A DNA stretch of 48,373 nt from Alphaproteobacteria bacterium (lineage in GTDB: Bacteria; Pseudomonadota; Alphaproteobacteria; UBA6615). The stretch's first letter is position 1, and each line of letters starts with the position of its first letter. Positions 1 through 8,639 of this stretch are shown in pieces. Location: assembly GCA_028279245.1 (NCBI GenBank), contig JANQOE010000035.1, forward strand, positions 1 through 48,373. The letters are read 5' to 3'. The position numbers were made by a program, and so were the translations under genes. The notes beneath the pieces are model-generated. The model was given only the letters and a program-made list of their open reading frames with translations, had not been told where the DNA came from and did no database searches.

Positions 1-1
1 G

Positions 2-475
2 TTCAAGCTGAAGCGCCCGTTCCCGCACCGGATTCGGCACCCTGAGCAGCTTGAACCGGAGTCGTCCACCGGTGTTGATGAGATCTACCGCGCGATCAGC
101 ATGCAACAGGTGCAGCGCATGGGGATCGAAATCCGCGAGGCGGCGGTTGAGTTCGGCAAAGACACGGCGGCCGGCTGGCAAGAACAGGTCTCGGCCCTGC
201 AGTTGGCGATTGACGATCTCGGCGGGCATCTCGACGAACAAGGCTATCAGGACTTGGTGCGGATCCTCGGGACCGCGAAAGAGGCGGTCGAGGATGTGAT
301 GCACATCGAGACCCCAACGGCGCGCCAGATCGACGTGTTGCGCCTGCATGGCGATGGTCTGCTGGCCGTTCGAAACTCGAGCCAGGCCGACGTTCGTGCG
401 CTGGAGAAAGGTCTACGCAAGGCAGCGGCGGCAGTGCGCAGCGGCGGCGCATTGGAGGGTCACCCGGCCGCCTGA
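2..475 (+). CDS. Hypothetical protein, 5' end outside the window
   Basis: The reading frame is open from the first complete codon at position 2 to a TGA at 473-475, so the gene starts upstream of the window and only its last 157 residues are visible. The visible part begins Phe-Lys-Leu-Lys-Arg-Pro and continues as a mostly helical, charged stretch with no signal peptide or membrane segment. A Met at codon 101 could serve as an internal start, but the frame is open before it and coding character continues upstream. I do not recognise a family. It runs in the same direction as the small secreted protein that follows after 46 bases, so the two may be co-transcribed. The coding call is supported by frame length and composition only. 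Confidence 0.6.
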   Translation, partial: FKLKRPFPHRIRHPEQLEPESSTGVDEIYRAISMQQVQRMGIEIREAAVEFGKDTAAGWQEQVSALQLAIDDLGGHLDEQGYQDLVRILGTAKEAVEDVMHIETPTARQIDVLRLHGDGLLAVRNSSQADVRALEKGLRKAAAAVRSGGALEGHPAA

Positions 476-521
476 TTGGCCGTGACTTGCGGTTAGCCCG
501 CGGCACGGCTCATGATGGTGT

Positions 522-920
522 ATGCGTTTCCGCGTATGTCTGCTGTTCGTAACGTTTCTGTTGGGCGTAGCCACCCCTGCGGCAGCGCAGGACGCGCGGA
601 CCGTTGCAGCCCTCGAGAACCACTACTTTGCGCAGCTTGACCAGTGGGTTGGCACCGGTGGTGAGCCCCGCAGTCTGCAAACCGATGTCGTCGAAACTTG
701 CGGCAAGCTCGTTATGCTGATGGCCACGCGTGGGGAGCAGAGTGCGTTTCTCTCCACGGACCGCCCTGAATTCGACTTGCGGGTCGATGTGTGCCGAACC
801 ATTACGGTGCATCGCGTGCAACCGCAGCCGCGATTGGCGGATCCCGGGATGGTCGCGTTGATCTGCGACCGCGGCAACGTGCTGTTCGAGCGCTTATGCG
901 AACGGAGCGGGTTGCGCTGA
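522..920 (+). CDS. Small secreted protein of unknown function
   Basis: Encodes 132 residues that begin with a clear Sec signal peptide: Met-Arg-Phe-Arg, a hydrophobic core (VCLLFVTFLLGVA) and a likely cleavage after Ala-Ala-Ala-Gln near residue 23. The mature part carries four cysteines (motifs ETCGK, VCRT, LICDR, RLCER), enough for two disulfides, which fits a periplasmic protein. No enzyme motif is visible and I do not recognise a family. There is no convincing Shine-Dalgarno site in front of the ATG. Its stop lies one base before the stop codon of the opposing DUF2160 gene, so the glycerol operon and this gene converge with no terminator hairpin visible between them. Confidence 0.65.
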   Translation: MRFRVCLLFVTFLLGVATPAAAQDARTVAALENHYFAQLDQWVGTGGEPRSLQTDVVETCGKLVMLMATRGEQSAFLSTDRPEFDLRVDVCRTITVHRVQPQPRLADPGMVALICDRGNVLFERLCERSGLR

Positions 921-921
921 G

Positions 922-1203
922 CTAGACCCAGCGGAAGACGCAGAAAGCGTAGATCAGCGAGAGGATGATCGCGCCCCAGAGTGGCGGTCCGGCGATGCCA
1001 AGCCAGCCGAGGTTGATGAAGGCGCTGCCGAGCAGCGAGATAAACAGCCGGTCGCCGCGTGTGGTATCTAACGCGAGAATGCCGCGGCGCGGTGATCCGC
1101 CGGGGACGCGCCACTCCCAAATCACCATGCCGACCAGACAGGCGGCGATGAAGCAGAAGAAGGCGGCGGTCTGCCAGGTCCAGGCCATCCATGTGAGAGT
1201 CAT
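922..1203 (-). CDS. DUF2160 small membrane protein of the glycerol operon
   Basis: A 93-residue integral membrane protein with three hydrophobic segments (about residues 11-29, 52-67 and 72-90) separated by a basic loop containing RVPGGSPRRGIL. Sequence and position match DUF2160 proteins, which are known to accompany the GlpSTPQV glycerol ABC transporter in rhizobia and relatives. Its role is unproven; an accessory to uptake is inferred from the linkage. It is the last gene of the operon, and GGAGG lies 6 bases before its ATG, downstream of the glpQ stop at 1219. No terminator hairpin is visible after it. Confidence 0.85.
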   Translation of the reverse strand: MTLTWMAWTWQTAAFFCFIAACLVGMVIWEWRVPGGSPRRGILALDTTRGDRLFISLLGSAFINLGWLGIAGPPLWGAIILSLIYAFCVFRWV

Positions 1204-1218
1204 CGTCTGCCTCCGAAA

Positions 1219-2016
1219 CTAGACACGGCCGAGGGAGAAGCCTTTGGCGATGTAGTTGCGCACAAAGTAGATAACGACGGCGCCGGGAATAATCGTCAAC
1301 GCACCCGCCGCAGCTAGTAAGCCTAGCTCAAACCCCGAACTGCTCGCGGTGCGGGTCATCGTGGCGGCGATCGGTTTGGCCGCGACGGCGGTGAGCGTCT
1401 TGGCGAGCAACAACTCAACCCAAGAGAACATGAAGCAGAAAAAGGCGGCGACCCCGACACCCGAGCGAATGGTCGGCAGGAATATCTTGACGAAGAAACG
1501 CCAGAACCCGTAGCCGTCGACATAGGCCGTTTCGTCAAGCTGTTTCGGCACGCCCGACATGAAGCCTTCGAGGATCCATACGGCAAGGGGGATGTTGAAC
1601 AGCGTGTGGGCGAGGGCCACTGCGATGTGGGTGTCGAACAGATTGATGGCCGAATAGAGCTGGAAGAATGGCAGAGCAAACACGGCCGGCGGGGCCATGC
1701 GGTTGGTTAGCAGCCAGAAGAATAGATGCTTGTCGCCGAGGAACCGGAAGCGCGAGAAGGCGTAGGCGGCAGGCAACGCGGCGGTCACGGAGATCGCCGT
1801 GTTCATGCAGACATAAATGATCGAGTTGATGTAACCGTTGTACCAAACGGGCTGGGTCAGAATAGTGATGTAGTTATCTAGCGTGAAGTTTTTTGGCCAT
1901 AGGGTCAGCCCGCCAAGGATCTCGTTGGTCGTCTTGAACGACATGCTGACGAGCCAGTAAATCGGCAACATCAAGAAGAGGATGTAGAGGGTCGGAACAA
2001 GCCAGCGTAGTCTCAT
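1219..2016 (-). CDS. glpQ: Glycerol-type ABC transporter permease GlpQ
   Basis: One of two inner-membrane permeases of a binding-protein-dependent importer of the MalG type. The protein is 265 residues, with an N-terminal membrane segment (LVPTLYILFLMLPIYWLV) and about five more. The EAA coupling loop reads ETAYVDGYGFWRFFVKIFLP (around residues 160-180), which docks on the ATPases. I place the start at the ATG at 2016: it shares one base with the glpP stop (TAATG), the usual sign of translational coupling, whereas the 14 extra codons available upstream run back inside glpP. The neighbours glpP, glpT, glpS and glpV supply the other subunits. Substrate assignment (glycerol or a close polyol) comes from family and gene order, not from the sequence alone. 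Confidence 0.9.
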   Translation of the reverse strand: MRLRWLVPTLYILFLMLPIYWLVSMSFKTTNEILGGLTLWPKNFTLDNYITILTQPVWYNGYINSIIYVCMNTAISVTAALPAAYAFSRFRFLGDKHLFFWLLTNRMAPPAVFALPFFQLYSAINLFDTHIAVALAHTLFNIPLAVWILEGFMSGVPKQLDETAYVDGYGFWRFFVKIFLPTIRSGVGVAAFFCFMFSWVELLLAKTLTAVAAKPIAATMTRTASSSGFELGLLAAAGALTIIPGAVVIYFVRNYIAKGFSLGRV

Positions 2017-2882
2017 TACGCTTCCTCTTTGCGGGTCATCACGGTGTAGAAGACCCAAGACACCAGCAGGACAATCAGGAAGTATATGATCGACATTGCC
2101 GCGGCGGGCCCGAGGTCGAACTGGCCGAGCGCGACCTTGACCAGATCGATGGAGAGCAGTGTCGTGGCGTTGCCAGGACCGCCGCCGGTGAGGACGAACG
2201 GCTCAGTATAGATCATGAAGCTGTCCATGAAGCGTAGCAACACGGCGATTGTCAGGACCCGTCGCATCTTCGGCAGTTGGATGTAGCGGAATACGGCGTA
2301 GGGCGAGGCGCCATCGATCTTGGCCGCCTGGTAGTAGGCATCGGGAATCGAGGACAGGCCGGCAAAGGCGAGCAGGACCACCAGGGACGTCCAATGCCAG
2401 ACATCCATGGCGATCAGCGTGACCCAGGCGGCGGCCGGTTGCTGGGTGTAGTTGTAGTTGATCGACAGGTTGTTGAGCGTCTTGCCCAGCAGGCCGATGT
2501 CCGGCAGCGCAAAAATGTTCCACATTGCGCCGACGACATTCCAGGGAATCAGGAGCGGCAGCGCCATCAGCACCAGGCAGACAGACAGCCACGGGCCTTT
2601 GCGCGGCATGGCGAGGGCGATGGCAACGCCGAGGGGAAGTTCGATGGCCAGAATGGTTGCGGTGAAGGCCAGTTGGCGGCCTAGGGCCGCGTGGAACCGG
2701 TCGGATGTTAAGACAGCTTGGAACCACTTGATGCCTTCGAAGAAGAAGATGTTGTTGCCGAAGGTTTCCTGGACCGAATAGTTGACGACGGTCATCAGTG
2801 GAATGACGGCATTGAATGCCACTAAAGCCACGACGGGAATTACGAAGATCCAGCCTTTTTGATAGGGGGCTTTTTCGTTCAT
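2016..2882 (-). CDS. glpP: Glycerol-type ABC transporter permease GlpP
   Basis: The partner permease (288 residues, MalF-like but without the long MalF periplasmic domain). Six hydrophobic segments are visible, starting with GWIFVIPVVALVAFNAVIP. The EAA loop is YYQAAKIDGASPYAVFRYIQLP at about residues 184-205, with the conserved Ala-Ala, Gly and Pro positions. It also carries the family's EPFVLTGGGPGNAT segment. The ATG directly follows the glpT region's upstream partner in reading order: the glpT TGA (2883-2885) abuts this ATG, and the glpP stop overlaps the glpQ ATG by one base, so these genes are certainly one transcript. Confidence 0.9.
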   Translation of the reverse strand: MNEKAPYQKGWIFVIPVVALVAFNAVIPLMTVVNYSVQETFGNNIFFFEGIKWFQAVLTSDRFHAALGRQLAFTATILAIELPLGVAIALAMPRKGPWLSVCLVLMALPLLIPWNVVGAMWNIFALPDIGLLGKTLNNLSINYNYTQQPAAAWVTLIAMDVWHWTSLVVLLAFAGLSSIPDAYYQAAKIDGASPYAVFRYIQLPKMRRVLTIAVLLRFMDSFMIYTEPFVLTGGGPGNATTLLSIDLVKVALGQFDLGPAAAMSIIYFLIVLLVSWVFYTVMTRKEEA

Positions 2883-3950
2883 TCAGTCGACCCGCCAGCC
2901 GTCGGCATAGAGCCCGGTGAAGGCTGGCTCGAATTGCAAATGTGCGCCGTCCGCTGGCAGGGACATGTCATCGTTGACGATCACATTGACCCGTTCCTCG
3001 CCGCAGCGTGTCTCGACGACGCGGTAGCGGCCGACGTCGCTGACCTTGATGATCTTTGCCGGTACGCCACTGTCGGCGAACCGCACATACTCAGGACGGA
3101 CACCGATCTCCAGCCGCTGCCCATTGGCCTTCGGCGATGCTTTGGTCTGCACCTTGACCGGTTGACCAGCGACGTGCGGCGCGCCGTTCACCAAATCGCA
3201 AGGCAGTACGTTCATGCCGGGCGAACCTATGAAATGGCCGACGAAGGTGTGCTGCGGGCGTTCGAACAGCTCGACCGGGGTGCCGATCTGCACGACCGTG
3301 CCTTCGTGCATGACGACGACCGTGTTGGCGAAAGTCAGGGCCTCGATCTGATCGTGGGTCACGTAGATCATGGTGACTTTGATGCGTTGGTGCAGCTCCT
3401 TCAGTTTCGACCGAAGCTGCCACTTCAAGTGGGGGTCGATTACGGTCAACGGCTCATCGAACAGGATAGCGTTGACATCGGATCGAACGAGGCCGCGGCC
3501 GAGGGAGATCTTTTGTTTGCCATCGGCGGTCAGGCCGGCGGCGCGGCGTGGCAGCATGTCCTGGAGATCGAGGATCTCGGCGATCTCTTCGACGCGTTTA
3601 GGGATTTCGCTTTCCGGCATGCCACGGTTGCGGAGCGGGAATTCGAGGTTCTGTCGCACCGTCATGGTGTCGTAGACCACGGGAAACTGGAACACCTGGG
3701 CGATGTTGCGTTCGCCCGGGCCCGCGTCGGTGACGTTGCGCTCATCAAACGAAATGCGGCCTTTGGTCGGATGGACGAGGCCGGAGATGATGTTCAACAG
3801 GGTGGTCTTGCCACAGCCGGACGGGCCGAGCAGCGCATAGGCGCCGCCGTCCGACCACTCGACATTCAATTCCTTTAGGGCCCAGTCGTCGGGGCCGGCG
3901 GGTTGGGGCACATAGCTGTGGCGGAGGTTGTGTAGGGTGATTTTCGACAT
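2883..3950 (-). CDS. glpT: ABC transporter ATPase GlpT with degenerate signature motif
   Basis: One of two dissimilar cytoplasmic ATPases of the glycerol importer (355 residues). Walker A is GPSGCGKT at residues 42-49, the Q-loop is near 88, Walker B is AILFDE ending at Glu166, and the H-loop is YVTHDQ with His199. The C-terminal third is a MalK-like regulatory/TOBE region. Where other sugar ATPases have LSGGQ, this protein has LTADGKQK (140-147), so the signature motif is degenerate. The start is the ATG at 3950 that overlaps the glpS TGA as TGATG; the frame stays open for 51 more codons upstream, but those lie inside glpS. It pairs logically with GlpS, which has the opposite defect. Confidence 0.9.
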   Translation of the reverse strand: MSKITLHNLRHSYVPQPAGPDDWALKELNVEWSDGGAYALLGPSGCGKTTLLNIISGLVHPTKGRISFDERNVTDAGPGERNIAQVFQFPVVYDTMTVRQNLEFPLRNRGMPESEIPKRVEEIAEILDLQDMLPRRAAGLTADGKQKISLGRGLVRSDVNAILFDEPLTVIDPHLKWQLRSKLKELHQRIKVTMIYVTHDQIEALTFANTVVVMHEGTVVQIGTPVELFERPQHTFVGHFIGSPGMNVLPCDLVNGAPHVAGQPVKVQTKASPKANGQRLEIGVRPEYVRFADSGVPAKIIKVSDVGRYRVVETRCGEERVNVIVNDDMSLPADGAHLQFEPAFTGLYADGWRVD

Positions 3951-5053
3951 CAGGCGGTCGCTGCCTGGGGGACGGCATCGGCGGCTGGGGTTTCGATCAG
4001 CCGGCCATCCGCCCCGAAGTAGAGGCAGCCGTCGATGTTGACGTAAAAGGTCTCGGTGGCACCGACTTGAAGGGCGTGAATGCCCTGGGACTGTGAGACC
4101 CATTTCATGTCGGTATGGGCGAAGTGGATGACGCTCTCGGAACCGCTCAGCTCCGTGATCTGCACGGTGCCGGTGAGCGGCACGGTGTTGCGGCCGTTCG
4201 GTTTGGTGGTGATTAGATGCGGTCTGACGCCGACCTGGTAGAGTCCGTCAGGCAGGTCATTGAGGGCGGCCGGGACGTCCCATTTGACGGATTCGCTAAG
4301 TTTCACCTGCCGACCGCTTTTGATGAGGCTGGCGATGTTGATCGGCGGATCGGAGAAGACGCGGGCGGTCGTCTCGTCGATGGGATGGCGATAGACCGCT
4401 GCTGTCGGGCCGTATTGGGTGATGCGGCCCTCATGCATCGCGGCGGTGTGGCCGCCTAGTAGCAACGCCTCCAGGGGCTCGCTAGTAGCGTAGACGACCG
4501 TGCAGTGGCGATCGGCAAACAGCCGCGGAAGTTCGTCGCGCAGTTCCTCGCGCAGCTTGAAGTCCAGGTTCGCCAGCGGTTCGTCGAGCAGGATGAGATC
4601 GGAATCCTTCACCAGCGCGCGGGCCAGGGCGGTGCGTTGTTGCTGGCCGCCCGATAACTCCGCCGGATTGCGTTTTAGCATCGGCGTCAGCCGGAGCAGT
4701 TCCGCAGTACGGTGCACGCGGTTATCGATCTCCACGCGCTTCATGCCGGCGACACGCAGGGGCGAGGCGATGTTTTCGAAGACGGACAGGCTTGGGTAGT
4801 TGATGAATTGCTGATGGACGACCGAGACGTTGCGCCGCTGCACCGAAACACCAGTGACATTCTGGCCGTTGAACCAGATCTCGCCCGACGTCGGTTTCTC
4901 GAGGCCGGCCATGAGCTGCATGAGGGTCGTCTTACCGGCGAGAGTCGTGCCCAGCAGGACGTTGAAACCTTGGTCATGCAGGCTGACGCTGGTGTCGTAG
5001 ATGTGGGTCTCGCCGCCGACCCGTTTGACGACGTTGCGCAGCTCGAGGCTCAC
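3950..5053 (-). CDS. glpS: ABC transporter ATPase GlpS lacking the H-loop histidine
   Basis: Second ATPase of the importer, 367 residues. Walker A is GTTLAGKT (35-42), Q-loop Gln81/82, a fully canonical signature LSGGQQQR (133-140), Walker B LILLDE ending at Glu158, D-loop ANLD, then a C-terminal TOBE-like region. The switch position that is His in most ABC ATPases is Ser191 here (VVYATSEPLEAL). GlpS therefore keeps the signature but lacks the H-loop His, while GlpT keeps the His but not the signature. In a head-to-tail GlpS-GlpT dimer this leaves one complete and one degenerate ATP site. The ATG at 5053 follows the hairpin region after glpV by about 50 bases. Confidence 0.9.
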   Translation of the reverse strand: MSLELRNVVKRVGGETHIYDTSVSLHDQGFNVLLGTTLAGKTTLMQLMAGLEKPTSGEIWFNGQNVTGVSVQRRNVSVVHQQFINYPSLSVFENIASPLRVAGMKRVEIDNRVHRTAELLRLTPMLKRNPAELSGGQQQRTALARALVKDSDLILLDEPLANLDFKLREELRDELPRLFADRHCTVVYATSEPLEALLLGGHTAAMHEGRITQYGPTAAVYRHPIDETTARVFSDPPINIASLIKSGRQVKLSESVKWDVPAALNDLPDGLYQVGVRPHLITTKPNGRNTVPLTGTVQITELSGSESVIHFAHTDMKWVSQSQGIHALQVGATETFYVNIDGCLYFGADGRLIETPAADAVPQAATA

Positions 5054-5106
5054 GGCAGGATTCCCAAACAGGCGGTGCTTGGCCAGGGCAGGTGCGACGC
5101 GGGGAA

Positions 5107-5139
5107 CTGCCCGGGAAGGCTATGCACCTTCCCGGGCAG
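5107..5139 (-). promoter_or_regulatory. 13-bp perfect hairpin between glpV and glpS
   Basis: The arms CTGCCCGGGAAGG (5107-5119) and CCTTCCCGGGCAG (5127-5139) pair perfectly over 13 bp around a 7-base loop. It sits just after the glpV stop (5148) inside the operon. No T-run follows on the minus strand, so it is not a classical intrinsic terminator. A stem here would protect the 3' end of the glpV message and lower readthrough into the ATPase and permease genes, a known way to obtain excess binding protein. The structure is seen directly; the function is inferred. Confidence 0.7.
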
Positions 5140-5147
5140 CACGTCCG

Positions 5148-6887
5148 TTAGCCCTTCTTCCAGCGTTCGACCAGTTCGTCGTAGTTGACGGTCTCGCCCT
5201 GGGGCTTCTCGTTGTCGAGCTTCGCCGCGGGACCGCCCGGCTTGCCGAGCCACTCGGACGGATCGACCTCAGGATTGAGGCGCGGGCCGCAGCCGCCGTA
5301 GACATTGGCCTGCTCGTCCGCCGCCTGCATCCGGGCCATGACCTGATCCATTTCCGAACCAAGCCGATCCATCGCTTCCTGCGGGGTGAACGCACCGGAG
5401 TTCACGTCACCGATCTGCTGCCACCAGATCTGGGCCAGCTTCGGATAATCGGGAACGTTGATGCCGGTCGGCGTCCAGTTGACGCGGTCCGGCGAGCGGT
5501 AGAACTCGACGAGGCCGCCGAGTTGCGGGGCGCGTTCCGTGAAGGACTCGTGATTGATCGAGCTGTCACGAATAATCGTCAGGCCGACATGGCTCTTCTT
5601 GACGTCGACCGTCTTGGAGACCACGAACTGTGCGTAGAGCCAGGCTGCCTTGCGGCGGTCGACCGGGGTCGACTTTAGCAGGGTCCAGGAACCGGCGTCC
5701 TGGTAACCCAGCTTCATACCTTCTTTCCAATACGGGCCGTGCGGCGAGGGCGCCATGCGCCACAGCACGTTGCCGTCCGCGTCGACCGTATTGTTGCCCT
5801 CGCTCTGCGGCGCGACCATGCCGGGGACAAACGCGGTGTACCAGAAAATCTGCTGGGCCACGTTGCCTTGAGATAGTGCCGGTAGGGACTGGTAGAAATC
5901 GAGATCGGCGGCGCCCGGCGGGGCATAGTTGCGGAGCCATTCGTCCCATTTGCGGATGGCGTAAACCGCCGCTGGGCCGTTCACACCGCCGCCGCGCGAC
6001 ACCGATGCGCCGGCAGGGTTGCAGGAGCCTTCCTCCATGCGGATGCCCCACTCGTCGATCGGGCGGCCGTTCGGCAGTCCGGGACCGGTGGAGCCGGCCA
6101 TCGACAGCCAGGCGTCGGTCATGCGCCAGCCGAGGTCGGGGGCGCGCTTGCCGTAGTCCATGTGGCCGTAGACGCGGACACCGTCGATTTCCTGCACATG
6201 CTCGCTGAAGAACTCGGCGATGTCTTCGTAGGCGGACCAGTTGACCGGCACGCCGAGGTCGTAGCCGTACAGGTCCTTGAACTGGGTCTGCAGCTCGGGC
6301 CGCTGGAACCAGTCGTAGCGGAACCAATACAGGTTGGCGAACTGCTGGTCCGGCAGCTGATAGAGCTTGCCGTCCGGGCCGGTGGTGAAGGACCTGCCAA
6401 TGAAATCGTCGATGTCGAGGGTCGGCAGGGTGACGTCGGCGCCGTCGCCAGCCATCCAATCCGTCAGATTGACCGCCAGTTGCAGCCGGGAATGGGTGCC
6501 GATGAGATCGGAGTCGTTGATGTACGCGTCATACAGATTGCGATTGGTCTGCATCTGTGTCTGCACGGCCTGGACCACCTCACCCTCGCCGAGGAGTTGG
6601 TGGTTGACCTTGATGCCAGTGATTTCCTCGAAGGCCTTGGTCAGGACTTCCGATTCGTAGGTGTGGGTCGGAATCGTTTCCGACAGGACATTGATTTCCA
6701 TACCCTGGAATGGCGCGGCGGCGTCGATGAACCATTGCATCTCCGCCAGTTGTTCGTCGCGCGAAAGGGTCGACGGCTGGAATTCCTCGTCAACCCATCT
6801 TTCGGCCTCTTCGATGCCCGCATAAGACGGGATCGCCAGTGACAGCACGGCAAACGCTGCGACTGTCCCAAAGAGTGCACTCTTCAC
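5148..6887 (-). CDS. glpV: Periplasmic glycerol-type substrate-binding protein GlpV
   Basis: A 579-residue extracellular solute-binding protein with a Sec signal peptide (MKSALFGTVAAFAVLSLAIPSYA, cleavage about residue 23). This is longer than ordinary sugar-binding proteins (about 420) and matches the unusually large GlpV family. Conserved stretches include ETIPTHTYESEVLTKAFEEITGI near the N terminus and KAAWLYAQFV further on. The start codon is a GTG at 6887, chosen because GGGAGGA lies a few bases upstream and the signal peptide begins there; the nearby ATG at 6900 is out of frame. It captures the substrate and delivers it to GlpPQ. A possible own promoter precedes it, and a strong hairpin follows it. 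Confidence 0.92.
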   Translation of the reverse strand: MKSALFGTVAAFAVLSLAIPSYAGIEEAERWVDEEFQPSTLSRDEQLAEMQWFIDAAAPFQGMEINVLSETIPTHTYESEVLTKAFEEITGIKVNHQLLGEGEVVQAVQTQMQTNRNLYDAYINDSDLIGTHSRLQLAVNLTDWMAGDGADVTLPTLDIDDFIGRSFTTGPDGKLYQLPDQQFANLYWFRYDWFQRPELQTQFKDLYGYDLGVPVNWSAYEDIAEFFSEHVQEIDGVRVYGHMDYGKRAPDLGWRMTDAWLSMAGSTGPGLPNGRPIDEWGIRMEEGSCNPAGASVSRGGGVNGPAAVYAIRKWDEWLRNYAPPGAADLDFYQSLPALSQGNVAQQIFWYTAFVPGMVAPQSEGNNTVDADGNVLWRMAPSPHGPYWKEGMKLGYQDAGSWTLLKSTPVDRRKAAWLYAQFVVSKTVDVKKSHVGLTIIRDSSINHESFTERAPQLGGLVEFYRSPDRVNWTPTGINVPDYPKLAQIWWQQIGDVNSGAFTPQEAMDRLGSEMDQVMARMQAADEQANVYGGCGPRLNPEVDPSEWLGKPGGPAAKLDNEKPQGETVNYDELVERWKKG

Positions 6888-6924
6888 GGCGTCCTCCCAT
6901 TATATTGATTTCGTAACACCAAAC

Positions 6925-6952
6925 GCTATCGTCGAACTGAACGACATGTCAA
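6925..6952 (-). promoter_or_regulatory. Possible internal promoter for glpV
   Basis: On the minus strand a perfect TTGACA (6952-6947) is followed after 16 bases by GATAGC (6930-6925), a weak -10 match. This would start transcription near 6918, about 30 bases before the glpV GTG. The 105-base gap between the DUF1667 gene and glpV, the largest upstream of the transporter genes, leaves room for it. It would let the transporter be made without the dehydrogenase unit. The -10 is poor, so this is only a candidate. Confidence 0.35.
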
Positions 6953-6992
6953 TTGACGGTGCATCACCGCGTAACGCGAAGCGATGTATCGT

Positions 6993-7367
6993 CTACGCCA
7001 ATGGCATGTCGCGGGCGGCAACGATGTCGACGCCCGTGTTCAACACGTTCGCGGCGACGGTCGTGCCGATTGCAACTGGCGCTTTGACCTCTAGATCCCG
7101 CAGTGCAGCACAGACTTCGCGCACCAACGCTTTTGGCACCGTGTCGCGGGTCTTCACCGGCAAGCGCGGCCAGCGCCCGCCGCGGACGGCGATAGTCGTC
7201 GTCACCATGCGGCGTGGGTCGGTGTGTTCCTGCCGGCCATAGAGTTTGCCGCGCTTGCAGGTGAAGCCGCGGACGATGATGTCGTCGTCCGTCTCCTCGA
7301 CCTCCAGCCGGCAGCCGAGCGGACAACCGATGCAGAGATAGTGCGAGAGCCTATCGGTTTCGGTCAT
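6993..7367 (-). CDS. DUF1667 cysteine-motif protein of the dehydrogenase unit
   Basis: A 124-residue protein with the DUF1667 hallmark CIGCPLGC (residues 12-19) and a further Cys in RGFTCKRG (about 36), followed by a domain containing the conserved PRRMVTTT and VPVKT-like elements. The cysteines look suited to bind an iron-sulfur cluster or metal. In many Firmicutes and Thermotogae a DUF1667 gene follows a GlpA-like protein and an FAD oxidoreductase in exactly this order, so it is probably the small third subunit of that enzyme. The gene begins 6 bases after the FAD oxidoreductase ends. Its biochemical role is not settled, and electron transfer is my inference. Confidence 0.85.
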   Translation of the reverse strand: MTETDRLSHYLCIGCPLGCRLEVEETDDDIIVRGFTCKRGKLYGRQEHTDPRRMVTTTIAVRGGRWPRLPVKTRDTVPKALVREVCAALRDLEVKAPVAIGTTVAANVLNTGVDIVAARDMPLA

Positions 7368-7373
7368 TCATCC

Positions 7374-8639
7374 TCACTCCCTTGCCTCGACGCGGACATT
7401 CAGGGTGTCGCCATGAAAGGCTTGCAGGACGCGGGGCTGCAGTTTGACCGTGACCATCTCGGCCGGAAAAACGTAGGCCAGCTTGCGCCGGTAGACGTCG
7501 CCGAAATGGATGGTGCATTTGCGCTCCGGGTGGCGGACGCGCAGATAGACCGTGTGCTCGCGGTCGGTCGAAATGGTTTGCGGCACGCAGTAGGTGACAT
7601 TGTCGCCTGGCACCAGGCGGATGTTGTCGGCGGGGCGCCGATGCCCGGTGACGTATTCGCCGGCGCCGGTGCCCGCGAGCTCCGACTCCTGGCTGACAAA
7701 ATCCACCAGGTCATGGACATGCACCACGTTGCCGCAGGCAAAAATACCGTCGACGGAGGTTTCCATGGTGCTGGCGACTTGCGGGCCGGTGGTGACCGGG
7801 TCGAGGCGCAGCTTGATGCGCCGGGACAGTTCGTTCTCCGGTATCAGCCCGATGGATAGCAGCATGGTGTCGCAGGGGATGTCCCACGCCTTGGACAGGT
7901 CCGGGCGGAGCTGGTCGTCGACCGGCGCGACGGTGACCTTCTCGACCCGGTCGCGGCCGTGGATCTCAACGACGGTGGTGGAGAGGTGCAACGGAATGTC
8001 GAAGTCATGCAGGCACTGAACCACATTGCGATTCAGTCCGTTCACATGGGGCATGATTTCGAACACGCCGATGACCTCGACGCCCTCCAGCGTCAGGCGC
8101 CGCGCCATGATCAGACCGATGTCGCCGGAGCCGAGGATCACCACGCGGCGCCCCGGCAGATAGCCCTGCATGTTCACGAACTTCTGGGCCAGACCGGCGG
8201 TGAGTACGCCGGACGGTCGGGTTCCGGGAATGCGAATGGCGCCGCGGGTGCGTTCGCGCGCGCCCATTGCCAGAACGATCGCGCGGCCGCCGATGCGATG
8301 GATGCCCTTGCTGCCGGACATCACCAGCAGGTTCTTGTCGCGGTCGATGTCGTAGACGTAGCTGTCGGTCAGCACGTCGATGTTATGGTCGATGACTTGT
8401 TCCAGATAGCGCTGGGCGTATTCGGGTCCGGTCAGCTCTTCCTTGAAGTGATGCAGGCCGAAACCATTGTGGATGCACTGCCACAGGATGCCGCCGGCGT
8501 CCTTTTCCCGGTCGACCATCAGGATGTGGTCCGCACCGGCTTCGCGCGCGCCAAGGGCAGCCGCCATGCCGGCGGGACCGCCGCCGACGACGACGACATC
8601 GTAGTGGTCGTTGAGGTGCACAGGATGCTCAGTCAGCAT
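7374..8639 (-). CDS. FAD-dependent oxidoreductase, second subunit of GlpA-like dehydrogenase unit
   Basis: A 421-residue two-dinucleotide-fold flavoprotein: [14 protein letters not shown] (18-30) binds FAD and [16 protein letters not shown] (about 165) is the second Rossmann fold, typical of NAD(P)H binding. The motif [13 protein letters not shown] (49-61, Cys55) characterises the family found next to GlpA-like proteins. It lacks the CxxxxC redox pair of disulfide reductases. The start is the ATG at 8639, which has GGAGG 6 bases upstream and overlaps the preceding gene by 11 bases; the further frame upstream to 8684 lies within that gene. It probably passes electrons between the GlpA-like subunit and a nucleotide or quinone acceptor, which the sequence cannot decide. 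Confidence 0.85.
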   Translation of the reverse strand: MLTEHPVHLNDHYDVVVVGGGPAGMAAALGAREAGADHILMVDREKDAGGILWQCIHNGFGLHHFKEELTGPEYAQRYLEQVIDHNIDVLTDSYVYDIDRDKNLLVMSGSKGIHRIGGRAIVLAMGARERTRGAIRIPGTRPSGVLTAGLAQKFVNMQGYLPGRRVVILGSGDIGLIMARRLTLEGVEVIGVFEIMPHVNGLNRNVVQCLHDFDIPLHLSTTVVEIHGRDRVEKVTVAPVDDQLRPDLSKAWDIPCDTMLLSIGLIPENELSRRIKLRLDPVTTGPQVASTMETSVDGIFACGNVVHVHDLVDFVSQESELAGTGAGEYVTGHRRPADNIRLVPGDNVTYCVPQTISTDREHTVYLRVRHPERKCTIHFGDVYRRKLAYVFPAEMVTVKLQPRVLQAFHGDTLNVRVEARE

